From Bacteroidales bacterium (lineage in GTDB: Bacteria > Bacteroidota > Bacteroidia > Bacteroidales > JAIOZK01), in the NCBI GenBank assembly GCA_021740625.1, contig JAIOZK010000033.1, positions 1 through 37,721 on the forward strand: a stretch of 37,721 bases of DNA, in the 5' to 3' direction. A model generated the notes under the pieces. That model was not told where the DNA came from, searched no databases, and saw only the letters and a program-made list of their open reading frames with translations. Shown here piece after piece: positions 24,603-33,466 of this stretch (position 1 is the first letter of the stretch; each line of letters begins with the position of its first letter). The translations under genes were made by a program, and so were the position numbers.

Positions 24603-25085
24603 TTATAATGCTTTCACGATATCGATGGCAGCTTTGATCCTTTCATCAAGCTTTTCATGATCCAGGCGATTGAAATCATCAAAATCACCCCGGATGGCTT
24701 TCAGGGCATATTTCTCACTGTCGATCTCCTGCCGGGTTCTGAATCCGAGTTTTCTGAAAATCGCAGCCGAAGGACACCAGCCATTGACAGCATGATTTCC
24801 CAGAAAACCAATTGCTGCCGTGGTGACCAGCCACCACTTTTTGGACGCAATTACACCCAGTAAAATGCTGCTGACACCTACTCCTGATACACACATCTGT
24901 ACCAGGCGATCGACATCCCACTCTTCCTCCAGCTTATCGATTCGTTCTGTAATGGTCTCTTTTCTTTGTGTAGCATAGAACCGGATGTTGTTTTCAGTTA
25001 TTTGATCAATCTTTGCATTGATTTCTTCACTGGTATTGGCTCTGATTCGATCTGCTTCGTCGGGTATGTACTTTGAATTTGTCAT
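24603..25085 (-). CDS. DUF2892 membrane protein with charged flanks
   Basis: A 160-aa protein. Residues about 53-100 contain two short membrane helices ending in GNHAVNGWCPSAAIFRKLGF, which is the DUF2892 / YgaP-like signature (helix pair followed by WCP). The first 50 residues are a charged helix (NIRFYATQRKETITERIDKL), likely a coiled coil, and a further charged helical tail follows the membrane part. In other proteins DUF2892 is fused to rhodanese domains and linked to sulfur stress; none is fused here. Head of a unit with the PQQ-type lipoprotein gene, preceded by two copies of AATTGTGGAA. Confidence 0.7.
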   Translation of the reverse strand: MTNSKYIPDEADRIRANTSEEINAKIDQITENNIRFYATQRKETITERIDKLEEEWDVDRLVQMCVSGVGVSSILLGVIASKKWWLVTTAAIGFLGNHAVNGWCPSAAIFRKLGFRTRQEIDSEKYALKAIRGDFDDFNRLDHEKLDERIKAAIDIVKAL

Positions 25086-25174
25086 TGTGAATTCTTTTTA
25101 TTACGCTTTTGCAAATACACTGCCATCTGCAGGAAAGTATCATTTTGAAGCACATTGTTAAATTTGTTGATAAG

Positions 25175-25204
25175 AATTGTGGAAAAAATTCCTTAATTGT
25201 GGAA
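25175..25204. promoter_or_regulatory. tandem direct repeat upstream of the DUF2892 gene
   Basis: AATTGTGGAA occurs at 25175-25184 and again at 25195-25204, exactly 20 bases apart (two helical turns, same DNA face). The nearer copy ends 89 bases before the DUF2892 start at 25085. A third copy lies 86 bases before the copper-ATPase start (33467-33476). A TGCCATC heptamer also occurs in both gaps (25121-25127 and 33424-33430). This looks like a transcription-factor site shared by the two genes heading the minus-strand block; the factor is unknown. Confidence 0.4.
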
Positions 25205-25296
25205 GCAGTGAAATTGATTGGGGTATAAAGTTATAAGAGTTTAAGGTTAATGTTACTTGAAAATTGAAACTGGAAATTGAAATTTTGGCGGGTTTC

Positions 25297-26013
25297 TTAG
25301 CCGAGCAATTTTGTAAACTGATCCGCATTTTTCGGAGCGTTTACTTCATAATCGTTATTAAAATATGCATAGATCTGTTGTGCATTCAGTTCCCTTAGTT
25401 TCTTTGCCCATTCTTTCAACTCATTTTCTGAATAGAGGTATTTGTACCATTGCTTTTTTCCATGGAAGCGCATGTATACAAGCTGATTGGTCTTGACCAC
25501 ATCTTCTTTCAGATTTCCAGGAGCAGAGATCACACAGAAAATGACATCATTTTCTTTCATGATATCATAAACTTCCTCGTTGAACCACGAATTGTGGCGA
25601 AATTCGATCACATTGCGGAGATCCCGGCTGAGGGCTTTGCAGAAGTTGTTTAATTTTTCTATGTCTTTGTGCAGGCTGCCTGGTAATTGCCAGAGAATAC
25701 AACCCAACTTACCTTTCAGGCGGGCAGCCAGGTTATAAAACCTTTTAACTGCTTCCTGAGGATCGTTCAGCTTTTTCTGGTGGGTCACAAAGCGACTTCC
25801 TTTCAATGTGAACCGGAAATTTCCTGGTGTCCGTTCGTACCAGTTGTCCAGGGTTTTTTCCTTTGGCATATGATAGAAAGTGGCATTGATCTCCACCGTA
25901 TCAAATTTTTCTGCATAATATTCGAGCCATTCCTTTTTCGGAACATCTTCCGGGTAAAATTCGCCTTTCCAGTCATCGTAATTGAATCCTGAGCAACCGA
26001 TATAGTTTTTCAT
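25297..26013 (-). CDS. DUF72 family protein (YecE-like)
   Basis: A 238-aa TIM-barrel-like protein of the DUF72 / YecE family. The N-terminal IGCSGFNYDDWKGEFYP and the following FDTVEINATFYHMP are the family signature; VTHQKKL, LGCILWQLPGSLHK and the later FNNDYEVNAPKNA near the C-terminus complete it. The biochemical role is unknown, although the gene is widespread and often near DNA-repair genes. The chosen ATG at 26013 overlaps the stop of a truncated nei frame (ATATGA), and an in-frame TTG six bases upstream also opens the frame. The position at the end of a LigD-type operon suggests a role in DNA maintenance. Confidence 0.9.
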   Translation of the reverse strand: MKNYIGCSGFNYDDWKGEFYPEDVPKKEWLEYYAEKFDTVEINATFYHMPKEKTLDNWYERTPGNFRFTLKGSRFVTHQKKLNDPQEAVKRFYNLAARLKGKLGCILWQLPGSLHKDIEKLNNFCKALSRDLRNVIEFRHNSWFNEEVYDIMKENDVIFCVISAPGNLKEDVVKTNQLVYMRFHGKKQWYKYLYSENELKEWAKKLRELNAQQIYAYFNNDYEVNAPKNADQFTKLLG

Positions 26014-26147
26014 ATGCAAGTATTTTTTTGCTTGGAGGATTTTAAAACGCGGTCAGCATCATTGTATGCACTCTTGCTGATCTTTTTATTCTTTGTATGT
26101 TTTTCGGCGTATTGCCTGAAAAATTCTACGTCTGGTAGTTCTGGCAT
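26010..26147 (-). pseudogene. truncated 5' fragment of a Nei/Fpg-family DNA glycosylase gene
   Basis: A 45-residue frame starts MPELPDVEFFRQYAEKHTKN. MPELP(D/E)VE is the invariant N-terminus of formamidopyrimidine-DNA glycosylase / endonuclease VIII, where P2 is the catalytic residue and E3 the essential acid. The match continues weakly (KISKSAYNDADRVLKSSKQ), as in Nei-like proteins. The helix-two-turn-helix and zinc-finger parts are absent; the frame stops after about 45 residues at the DUF72 start. It begins nine bases after the polymerase stop, in operon phase. Just before the stop it reads CAA AAA AAT, and a -1 slip there would run into the DUF72 frame. Most likely a deletion remnant; a short expressed protein or in-frame fusion cannot be excluded. 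Confidence 0.7.
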
Positions 26148-26156
26148 AACGGTTTC

Positions 26157-27071
26157 TTACTTGATCATTTCATCCAACTTCTCCCGTGATTTCTTCAAAC
26201 CATTCTTTTTTTTCTCAAAACCTTTCCATGGATCCTTTTTGCTTCCCAACCGACGGAAGATATTGTTATGATTATATTTTTGGGAATGGAGGTCTTTGTG
26301 GTTCAACTCTTCCCAATCCAGCGGCGTTGCAACCGGTGCGCCTTTTCTGGCTCTTAAGGAATAAGGTGCCACTGCAGTAGCTCCGTGAGAATTTCGCATG
26401 TAATCGAGGAACAATCTTCCTTTCCTTTTATTCTTGCGTGTTTCTATCGTGTACTTATCGGGTTCGCGATTGGCCAGCAGATTGGCTATATCTTTTGCAA
26501 ATTCCCTAACTTCATTAAAAACTGCTTTTTCATCAAGAGGCAAAACCACATGCAGACCCTTTGAACCCGTGGTCATCAGGAAAGCATTCAGTTCAAGTTC
26601 TTCGAACAAATTTTTAAAGTCCCTGGCGCATTGCCTTACAACTTCAAATTTACCTTCCGGAGGATCCAGATCGTAGATCATTTTATCTGGATAATTCAAA
26701 TTGTCTTTTTTGCTTAAAAATACATGCGGGGTGATCGTAGCCTGGTTGACAATATAAAGCAAGCTTGCTTCTGAATTACAATTCACGAATTCCTGTTCAT
26801 CCTGCCCTGCTTTCTTAACTTTTACAGTAATTGTATCCATCCAGTCAGGAAAATAATCCGGTTCTTCCTTCTGGTAAAAATCCTTTCCGTCAATACCGTC
26901 AGGATAGCGATGCAGCATCATCGGCCGGTCTTTGGTATAGGGCAGGATATATCCCGATATTTTCTGATAATACTCCACCAGGTCTTTTTTCGTTAGATTT
27001 TCATCCTGAAAGATCAACTTTTGGGGATTCGATAGTTCTATTTTATGTCCATTGGCCTTGACGATTGTCAT
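26157..27071 (-). CDS. LigD-type primase-polymerase (PolDom)
   Basis: A 304-aa archaeo-eukaryotic-primase-type polymerase, the stand-alone counterpart of the LigD polymerase domain that fills gaps during nonhomologous end joining. Metal ligands D134 and D136 lie in YDLDPPEG and the third aspartate is D223 in LFLDYMRN; S170 and H174 in GSKGLHVV complete the nucleotide site. KDFYQKEEPDYFPDW is the conserved N-terminal block. The C-terminal basic tail (KDPWKGFEKKKNGLKKS) may bind DNA. The start overlaps the ligase stop by four bases. Length is full for the single domain. Confidence 0.93.
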   Translation of the reverse strand: MTIVKANGHKIELSNPQKLIFQDENLTKKDLVEYYQKISGYILPYTKDRPMMLHRYPDGIDGKDFYQKEEPDYFPDWMDTITVKVKKAGQDEQEFVNCNSEASLLYIVNQATITPHVFLSKKDNLNYPDKMIYDLDPPEGKFEVVRQCARDFKNLFEELELNAFLMTTGSKGLHVVLPLDEKAVFNEVREFAKDIANLLANREPDKYTIETRKNKRKGRLFLDYMRNSHGATAVAPYSLRARKGAPVATPLDWEELNHKDLHSQKYNHNNIFRRLGSKKDPWKGFEKKKNGLKKSREKLDEMIK

Positions 27072-28063
27072 GATCTGGGTTTCTCCTTTCTTACATCTTT
27101 TGCTTTTTTATCATCCCTTAAACCGAGAAATGAAGGATGCCGGAGTTTGTTATCCGAAGTCCATTCGGTGAACCGGAACTCTCCTACAAGAAACGGTTTC
27201 AGCCAGGTAGCCTCCCTGTAGCCGGGATCATCTTCATCGAAAGGTGGCTTTTTCTGTTCAAGTGGTTTCATCTTATCGTGCAGGTTCTTCAGGGTGTTAT
27301 CATCATAGCCCGTACCCACCTTACCGGCATGTTTGAGTTTGCCTTTTTCATAATAGCCTACGATTAGCGCACCAAAATGGCTTCTCGATCCATGCGGTTG
27401 AGTGTATCCACAGATAACAAGCTCCTGCTGGTTCTCACATTTGAATTTAAGCCATTTTTTTGATCGCTTGTGCATATACCTGCTGTTACCCTCTTTGGCA
27501 ATGATGCCTTCCCATCCTTTCCGGCAGGCTTCTTCCAGGAACCTTTCCCCTTCTTTGTTGCGATGGGGCGTGTATCTTATGTTATCATGGCGAAAGTGGA
27601 CTACTTTTTTCAACAGAGTTTTCCGGTTTTTTAAACTTAAACTTGACAGATCATGGCCATTCAGGTAAATGATGTCAAACACATAATAAAACACCTCGAC
27701 TTCCATATCGGGATCTTTGCTGTGCATCCTGGGTTGAAGCTTTGAAAAGGAAGTAACATTCCCGTCGAAGGCAACAATCTCTCCATCGATGATGAAATCA
27801 TGTTCCTGTCCTTTCAGGCCTTCTTCAATTTCAGGATATTGATGGTTTTTCTTTTTCCTGTTGCGCGACATCAGCCGCACTTCTTGTCCTTTTTTAAACG
27901 CCAGGCAACGTTCACCATCCAGTTTGCGTTCATAGATCCAGTTTTCTTTTGAAAACCTTTTATCGGTTAAAGTTGCCAGCATGGGAACGGTCCAGTCGGG
28001 CTGGTCTTTTTTGTGGAGGGTTTCCCTGTTTTCTTGTGGTAATATGTCGAAAATTGTATTCAT
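27068..28063 (-). CDS. ATP-dependent DNA ligase (LigD ligase domain, stand-alone)
   Basis: A 331-aa ATP-dependent ligase of the LigD/LigC group. The adenylated lysine is K47 in YERKLDGERC. Further nucleotidyltransferase motifs are IIDGEIVAFDG (motif III), WEGIIAKEGNS (motif IV) and WLKFKC (motif V). The OB-fold part follows (FGALIVGYYEKGKLKHAGKV). No phosphoesterase or polymerase domain is fused; these are separate genes directly up- and downstream. It would seal double-strand breaks with Ku. No Ku gene is visible in this window. Its stop overlaps the polymerase start. Confidence 0.94.
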   Translation of the reverse strand: MNTIFDILPQENRETLHKKDQPDWTVPMLATLTDKRFSKENWIYERKLDGERCLAFKKGQEVRLMSRNRKKKNHQYPEIEEGLKGQEHDFIIDGEIVAFDGNVTSFSKLQPRMHSKDPDMEVEVFYYVFDIIYLNGHDLSSLSLKNRKTLLKKVVHFRHDNIRYTPHRNKEGERFLEEACRKGWEGIIAKEGNSRYMHKRSKKWLKFKCENQQELVICGYTQPHGSRSHFGALIVGYYEKGKLKHAGKVGTGYDDNTLKNLHDKMKPLEQKKPPFDEDDPGYREATWLKPFLVGEFRFTEWTSDNKLRHPSFLGLRDDKKAKDVRKEKPRS

Positions 28064-28084
28064 GCTTTTTTAGCTGTTTTACTA

Positions 28085-28104
28085 CCATGGGCTTAAGTCC
28101 TTGG
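28085..28104. repeat. palindrome CCATGGGCTTAAGTCC-type
   Basis: CCATGGGCTTAAGTCCTTGG matches its own reverse complement at 16 of 20 positions. It lies in the 148-base gap between the ligase and phosphoesterase genes. Similar CCATGGG-CTTAAG palindromes recur between genes in many Bacteroidota. The remainder of the gap shows no other recognisable signal. Confidence 0.4.
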
Positions 28105-28211
28105 GTTTTTCTAATGGTCTTTACCCAATGCTGTCCAAAAAGTGTCTTAAAACTATCTGACTCAGCCTGACAAAATATCGCACTTATTGGACTGCCCAAT
28201 GATTCCTGTAT

Positions 28212-28838
28212 TCATTCATGATCCTTCATCTTTTCCTTTACCTCCTCAATCGTCTTATCCGAGAGGATGGATTTGGGTTCGGACTTTACCGGTTTCTTCC
28301 TGGCATCCGCTTCATCGTCCTTCATCTTTTTCATCAGCCATTTCTTATCCTGCCTTTTCCCTGTTTTGATGAACACATAACCACCTTTGAGCTTTTTGCC
28401 TTCCAGCCAGACTTCAATTTTGCCTTTATCAAATGACTCCTGCATGGAGATTCTCTCATCCTCCTTTTCCGAGCGGAGATTCCGGTAGGTACCGCCATCC
28501 CATACGATCACCGTTCCTCCTCCATATTCGTCTTCCGGGATGGTGCCTTCAAAATCAGCATACTCCAGGGGGTGGTCTTCCGTATTGATGGCCATTCTTT
28601 TATCTGAAGGATCTGTAGAAGGACCTTTGGGAACAGCCCAGGACTTTAAAACTCCGTTTATCTCCAGACGAAAATCATAATGTAAATTGCTGGCATCATG
28701 CTTTTGTATCACGAATTTGGGCCTGCCGGACGATTTCTTTTTAATTCCGCTGGGTTCGGTTGTTTTATCAAAGTCGCGTTTGTCTTTATATTCCTTCAGT
28801 TTGTTTTTATCATAATCAATTGTTTTTTTCTTACCCAT
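28212..28838 (-). CDS. LigD-type 3'-phosphoesterase
   Basis: A 208-aa stand-alone 3'-phosphoesterase, the domain that trims 3'-phosphate and ribonucleotide ends in LigD-dependent repair. The FVIQKHDASNLHYDFRLEI block supplies the active-site H47, D48 and H53, EDHPLEYADFEG has H89, and PEDEYGGGTV closes the site. A charged lysine-rich N-terminal tail precedes residue 40. It lies 17 bases after the proton-ATPase gene and 148 before the ligase gene on the same strand, and would be expected to act with them. Confidence 0.93.
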   Translation of the reverse strand: MGKKKTIDYDKNKLKEYKDKRDFDKTTEPSGIKKKSSGRPKFVIQKHDASNLHYDFRLEINGVLKSWAVPKGPSTDPSDKRMAINTEDHPLEYADFEGTIPEDEYGGGTVIVWDGGTYRNLRSEKEDERISMQESFDKGKIEVWLEGKKLKGGYVFIKTGKRQDKKWLMKKMKDDEADARKKPVKSEPKSILSDKTIEEVKEKMKDHE

Positions 28839-28855
28839 CTTGCTTGCTCCTTTCT

Positions 28856-31357
28856 TTATCTTTCCGTTATCGGAATTTCTGTGTATTTGTTGAGAATTTT
28901 ATAAGTCAGTATTTTGATACCGCTGAGCATGAAAATCCAGGCAAATGCATATGCCCAGATGATCAGTGCTTTTGTCCAGCCAATGGGTGGAATGAGTATA
29001 CCATAAACCGCAAAAAGGGTGCCGACTACCTGGGTTCCTTCCAGGGTGATAAAGAGCATGAGACTCGGATAAGGTTTTTGCCACAGGGCACCCGTATTTC
29101 TGGTGAGGAATATGGTCATATGCCCGGCCACCAATAACTTCAGAAAGATCATGGTTTGAATCTCGTTCGTGCTTACATGAGTTTGAGTACGCAGGTACCA
29201 GTATAGCAAGAATGAAGAGATTACGCCTGTAACCGACAAAACGGATGCTATGGTTAATACCCTTTTCATGTTCCAGCGAACAGGTTTTGTGGCTGTCCTG
29301 ACTTTGTCTGTTGCAATGGTCATGATGGGGATATCGTTCAGAATGGCTAGTAGCACGATCATGATTGGTGTTACCGGGTAGAAATCAAAGGCAAGAATAG
29401 AAAGTGTCATGAAAAGCAAAACTCTCATGGTTTCTGTGATGCGGAAGGTGGCATAGCTGATCATACGCTCAAAGATCCTTCTTGCCTCCTCGATGGCATG
29501 GGTGATCACACCCAGACCTGGTTCGGTTAAAACCAAATCGGAGGCTGAACGAGCGGCATCGGTAGCATCTGAAACGGCAATGCCTATATCAGCCTGCTTG
29601 AGTGCCGGGGCATCGTTCACTCCGTCACCTGTCATGCCAACGATGCGGTCGTCCGATTGAAATTGTTTGATGATATTGAATTTATGCTCGGGGGTAACTT
29701 CTGCAAATCCATTGACTTGCTCAAATCGCTTTTTTCTTTTTTCTTTTTTCTTCTTATCTTCTTGATCATCTTCCTCCTCTGCGAAGAATTCTCCGGCAGA
29801 TACAATATCTGTATCCATACCAATCTGTTCTGCCACTTTTTTCCCAATGGCCGCATGATCACCTGTCACCATCCTGATATCGATGCCATGGTCTTTGGCC
29901 TCTCCGATAACATCGGCCGAATCTTCCCTGGGTGGGTCGAGCATGGGAAGCAAACCGAGGTATTTCCACTTGCCTCTTTTTTGCTTCCTTGCCACACCCA
30001 GCGATCTGTATCCTTCCTTGCCAAGCTCTTCAACTTTTTTTTCAACTTTTTTACGTAGCTCTTCATCCGGTTTCACCAAATCAAGGATAACCTGGGGAGC
30101 GCCTTTGGCTGCTGTAAACTCTTCATCATCTTTTTTTACATCAGCTTCAGCTCTTTTCCTGGTAGGATCGAAGGGTCTGAAATCCCGGATTTGGTAATTC
30201 TGCAATTTATCTCTGTCTTCCAGAGCATTTATGATGGCTTTGTCAATAGGATCTTCCTGCTCTTTATCTTGTTTCACTGTGAGGGCGGCGATCATGACCA
30301 GTTCTTCCTTTCCGATGTTTTCAAAAGTCACCGGCTCCTGCAGTTCGAGTTGGTTTTTGGTAAGGGTTCCGGTTTTATCGGAACATAAAACTTCCAGTCC
30401 GGCCATTTCCTCCATGGCAGCGAGCCGGGAAACAATGGCTTTCTTTTTGGCAAGCCGGCCGGCACCTACGGTCATGGTTACAGACAGTACCGCAGGTAAA
30501 GCCTGTGGAATGCCTGCAATGGTAAGTACCAGGGCAAATAACAAAATATCCCATAATGGATCATTTCGTACGATACCTGTACCAATAATCATGGCCACAA
30601 GCCCGGCAGTCAGGCCGATCAACCAATAGCCAATCCTGAGTACGGCTTGCTGAAAATGAGATTTTTCCTCTGCACTTTCCACCATCTCGACAGTTTTTGC
30701 AAAACGTGTGTTGGTACCAGTGGCGGTCACCACTGCTTTTCCTTCTCCCCGCTTTACAGTTGTTCCGGAAAACAAAAGTTCTCCTTCGGATTTATTAACG
30801 GGCAGGGATTCACCGGTCAGGGAGGATTCATCGGCACTCACTTCCTGTTTTTCCAATAATTTGGCATCCGATGGAATGATATCTCCCATCCGTACGATGA
30901 TGATATCTCCTGGTACAAGATCGCTGGATTTGACTTTGCTGCTTTCGCCCTTCCTGATGACCCGTGCTTCAGGCGCGAGCTTTTTCTTAAGGGCTTCGAT
31001 GGCATTGCTGGCTTTGTGTTCATGCCAGTAACCCACACCACCATTGATCAGCAACATCGTAAAGATTACGGCGAAGTCCTCCCACCTTCCGGCTATCGCT
31101 GAGAGAATAACGGCCACTTCAATCATCCAGGGGATAGGGCCCCAGAAATGCGAAAGGAATTCAAGCAAGGGTTTACTATCTTCCTCCTCAATTGTATTTT
31201 TTCCGTATTTATGCTGTCGTTTCTTTACTTCATCCTCACTCAAACCTTCATCAGGATCAACTGATAGCTTCTCCAGTGCTTCTTTCACATTCAATTCTTC
31301 ATATTTGGATTTATTCGATGCTCCGTTTTTTTGATTTTCCTCTTTTTTACTCATCAT
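28856..31357 (-). CDS. Pma1-like P-type proton ATPase (P3A)
   Basis: An 833-aa P-type ATPase of the plasma-membrane H+-ATPase type. The phosphorylated aspartate is D327 in CSDKTGTLT; TGESLPV and MTGDGVNDAPAL are the A and P domain motifs. The M4 sequence GIPQALPAV and the M6 sequence ILNDIPIMTIATDKV match H+-ATPases, where the M6 aspartate carries the proton. FWGPIPWMIEVAVIL is the M1/M2 signature. An unusual lysine/glutamate-rich stretch (EEEDDQEDKKKKEKRKK) lies in the P domain, and the ATPase has no long autoinhibitory tail. ATG at 31357 is preferred to a TTG one codon earlier. It starts eleven bases after the copper ATPase stop and is likely co-transcribed. Confidence 0.92.
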   Translation of the reverse strand: MMSKKEENQKNGASNKSKYEELNVKEALEKLSVDPDEGLSEDEVKKRQHKYGKNTIEEEDSKPLLEFLSHFWGPIPWMIEVAVILSAIAGRWEDFAVIFTMLLINGGVGYWHEHKASNAIEALKKKLAPEARVIRKGESSKVKSSDLVPGDIIIVRMGDIIPSDAKLLEKQEVSADESSLTGESLPVNKSEGELLFSGTTVKRGEGKAVVTATGTNTRFAKTVEMVESAEEKSHFQQAVLRIGYWLIGLTAGLVAMIIGTGIVRNDPLWDILLFALVLTIAGIPQALPAVLSVTMTVGAGRLAKKKAIVSRLAAMEEMAGLEVLCSDKTGTLTKNQLELQEPVTFENIGKEELVMIAALTVKQDKEQEDPIDKAIINALEDRDKLQNYQIRDFRPFDPTRKRAEADVKKDDEEFTAAKGAPQVILDLVKPDEELRKKVEKKVEELGKEGYRSLGVARKQKRGKWKYLGLLPMLDPPREDSADVIGEAKDHGIDIRMVTGDHAAIGKKVAEQIGMDTDIVSAGEFFAEEEDDQEDKKKKEKRKKRFEQVNGFAEVTPEHKFNIIKQFQSDDRIVGMTGDGVNDAPALKQADIGIAVSDATDAARSASDLVLTEPGLGVITHAIEEARRIFERMISYATFRITETMRVLLFMTLSILAFDFYPVTPIMIVLLAILNDIPIMTIATDKVRTATKPVRWNMKRVLTIASVLSVTGVISSFLLYWYLRTQTHVSTNEIQTMIFLKLLVAGHMTIFLTRNTGALWQKPYPSLMLFITLEGTQVVGTLFAVYGILIPPIGWTKALIIWAYAFAWIFMLSGIKILTYKILNKYTEIPITER

Positions 31358-31367
31358 CAATATCGTT

Positions 31368-33380
31368 CTAATTCAGCTTTCTTTTCAGGAATTGCGCATT
31401 GATGGCAACAGCTACTGTGCTCAGACTCATCAAAATGGCACCCACAGCGGGATTGATCATGATGCCGGCCCAAAAAAGAACACCTGCTCCGAGCGGCAGG
31501 GCAACCACATTATATGCAGTGGCATAGATCAGGTTTTGTATCATCTTTTTGTATGTAGCCCGTCCGAAGCCAATGAGTTTGGTCACATCCAGCGGATTGC
31601 TTTCCACCAGGATGATATCGGCGTTTTCGGCAGCCACATCCGTTCCCGAGCCGATTGCAATGCCCACATCAGCCTGGGCCAGGGCGGGGGCATCGTTCAC
31701 CCCGTCGCCAGTCATGGCGACAAATTTTCCATCCTTTTGAAGTTCTTTAATCTTATGCTGTTTCTGATCGGGGAGCACTTCGGCAAAATAACCTTTGAGG
31801 TCGAGATCATCGGCTATACTTTTGGTAACCTCTTTGTTATCGCCTGTCAGTATCCAGGATTCGATTTGCATCTCTTTCAGTTTTTGAATGGCTTCTTTGG
31901 AAGTTTCCCTTAGCTTATCGGAGAGACCGATATAGCCTGCCGGTTTATCATCTATCAAAACAAAAACAAGGGTTTCGGTTTTTTCGGGTTCGGGTTTATC
32001 CTGAATTTGGATATTATTTTTATCAAGATATGCAGGACTTACGATCTTCACATCCTTGCCGTCCACCTTGCCCTTCACGCCTTCGCCGGTCATGTTTTCC
32101 ATGTCTTCCGAACCGGGTATGTCGAGCTCTTCTTCTTTCGCTTTTTTCAGGATGCCTGTTGCGATGGGATGTTCGGATTCTTTTTCCAAACCGGCTGCCA
32201 TTTTCAGAAATTCTTTTTTATCCTGACCTTCTTGAAGGCTTTCATAGCGAGAAACACCATATTCTCCCAGGGTCAGTGTACCTGTTTTATCAAAAACCAC
32301 TGTGTCTATTTTCCTGGAGTTTTCGAAGGATGTCCTGTTTCTCACCAGCAAGCCGTTTTTGGCGGATTCGGAGGTGGAGATGGCCACTACAAGCGGAATG
32401 GCAAGGCCCAGTGCATGTGGACAGGCGATTACCATTACTGTAACCATGCGTGTGAGGGCAAAGTTGAAGTCTTTTCCGGCAAAAAGCCAGACAGCCAGTG
32501 TAAAGCCGCCAACCGTTATGGCTATGATGGTGAGCCAGAAAGCAGCTCGGTCAGCCAGATGCTGGGTTTTGGATTTTTTCTTCTTGGCCTCCTGCACCAT
32601 GCTGATCACTTTGGAAAGATAAGAATCATCCTGACTGCTTTTCACTTTTATCTTGATAGATGAGTTCCCATTGATGGAACCTCCCACCACTTCGTCATCC
32701 TTTTTCTTTTTCACCGGTTTGGATTCCCCGGTGATCACCGATTCATCCACAGAACTGCTGCCTTCATAAATGATCCCATCAGTGGGAATCTTTTCTCCTG
32801 GTTTTACCAGCACCCTGTCATCTTCTGTTAATTCTCGTACTTTTAATTCTTCGGTTCCTTCGTCGGTTATTTTGCAGGCTTTGTCGGGCATCAAGGCCAT
32901 CAGCTTGTCAAGGGCGCCGCTGGCCTGCATTACCGATTTCATTTCGATCCAGTGACCGGCAAGCATTACCACGATCAGGGTAGCCAGCTCCCAGAAAAAG
33001 GGTTTTCCGGATAGTCCGAGAACAATGGCTGAACTATAAACATATGCAACTGTGATGGCAAGGGCGATCAGTGTCATCATTCCTGGCTGCTTCTCTTTCA
33101 GCTCGTCGAAAAGACCTTTCAGGAAAGGCCAACCCCCATAGAAAAACAATACTGTGGCCATTCCGAAAATTACATATCCTTTTCCCTCAAAATCAATTTT
33201 GTATGAAAACCAGTCCTGAATGGTTGTAGAAAGAAACAACAAAGGCAGTGTAATAATCAATGATATCCAAAATCGCTGCCTGAAATCTTTTACCATGTGT
33301 TTGTGATGGTCTTCATGACCTCCATGATCGTGATCATTGAGGTGATGATGGTCTTCATGCTTGTGATCTTTCTTTTCCAT
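31368..33380 (-). CDS. CopB-type copper-translocating P-type ATPase
   Basis: A 670-aa P1B-type ATPase. The N-terminus has a histidine-rich metal-binding tail (HKHEDHHHLNDHDH and later HHKH) instead of CXXC domains. The membrane metal site is CPH in ACPHALGLAIP (residues 320-322), as in CopB, which exports Cu(II)/Ag; CPC would mark CopA. D364 in FDKTGTLT is the phosphorylation site, TGES lies near 217 and TGDGVNDAPAL in the P domain. A TTG start 24 bases earlier is possible but less likely. The product works in the inner membrane. It heads a run of nine minus-strand genes and lies about 86 bases downstream of the AATTGTGGAA motif. Confidence 0.93.
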   Translation of the reverse strand: MEKKDHKHEDHHHLNDHDHGGHEDHHKHMVKDFRQRFWISLIITLPLLFLSTTIQDWFSYKIDFEGKGYVIFGMATVLFFYGGWPFLKGLFDELKEKQPGMMTLIALAITVAYVYSSAIVLGLSGKPFFWELATLIVVMLAGHWIEMKSVMQASGALDKLMALMPDKACKITDEGTEELKVRELTEDDRVLVKPGEKIPTDGIIYEGSSSVDESVITGESKPVKKKKDDEVVGGSINGNSSIKIKVKSSQDDSYLSKVISMVQEAKKKKSKTQHLADRAAFWLTIIAITVGGFTLAVWLFAGKDFNFALTRMVTVMVIACPHALGLAIPLVVAISTSESAKNGLLVRNRTSFENSRKIDTVVFDKTGTLTLGEYGVSRYESLQEGQDKKEFLKMAAGLEKESEHPIATGILKKAKEEELDIPGSEDMENMTGEGVKGKVDGKDVKIVSPAYLDKNNIQIQDKPEPEKTETLVFVLIDDKPAGYIGLSDKLRETSKEAIQKLKEMQIESWILTGDNKEVTKSIADDLDLKGYFAEVLPDQKQHKIKELQKDGKFVAMTGDGVNDAPALAQADVGIAIGSGTDVAAENADIILVESNPLDVTKLIGFGRATYKKMIQNLIYATAYNVVALPLGAGVLFWAGIMINPAVGAILMSLSTVAVAINAQFLKRKLN

Positions 33381-33466
33381 ATACGGGATGCTAAAACAAT
33401 ACAATGTGCTCGTGTAAAAATTATGCCATCAGGCGACTGCAAGGTATTGAGAGAATGAATGCCTGA

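Noticed and set aside
27960-28199. A 79-codon minus-strand frame upstream of the ligase
   Set aside because: It overlaps the ligase N-terminus in another frame and contains a dispersed palindrome; no recognisable protein features.
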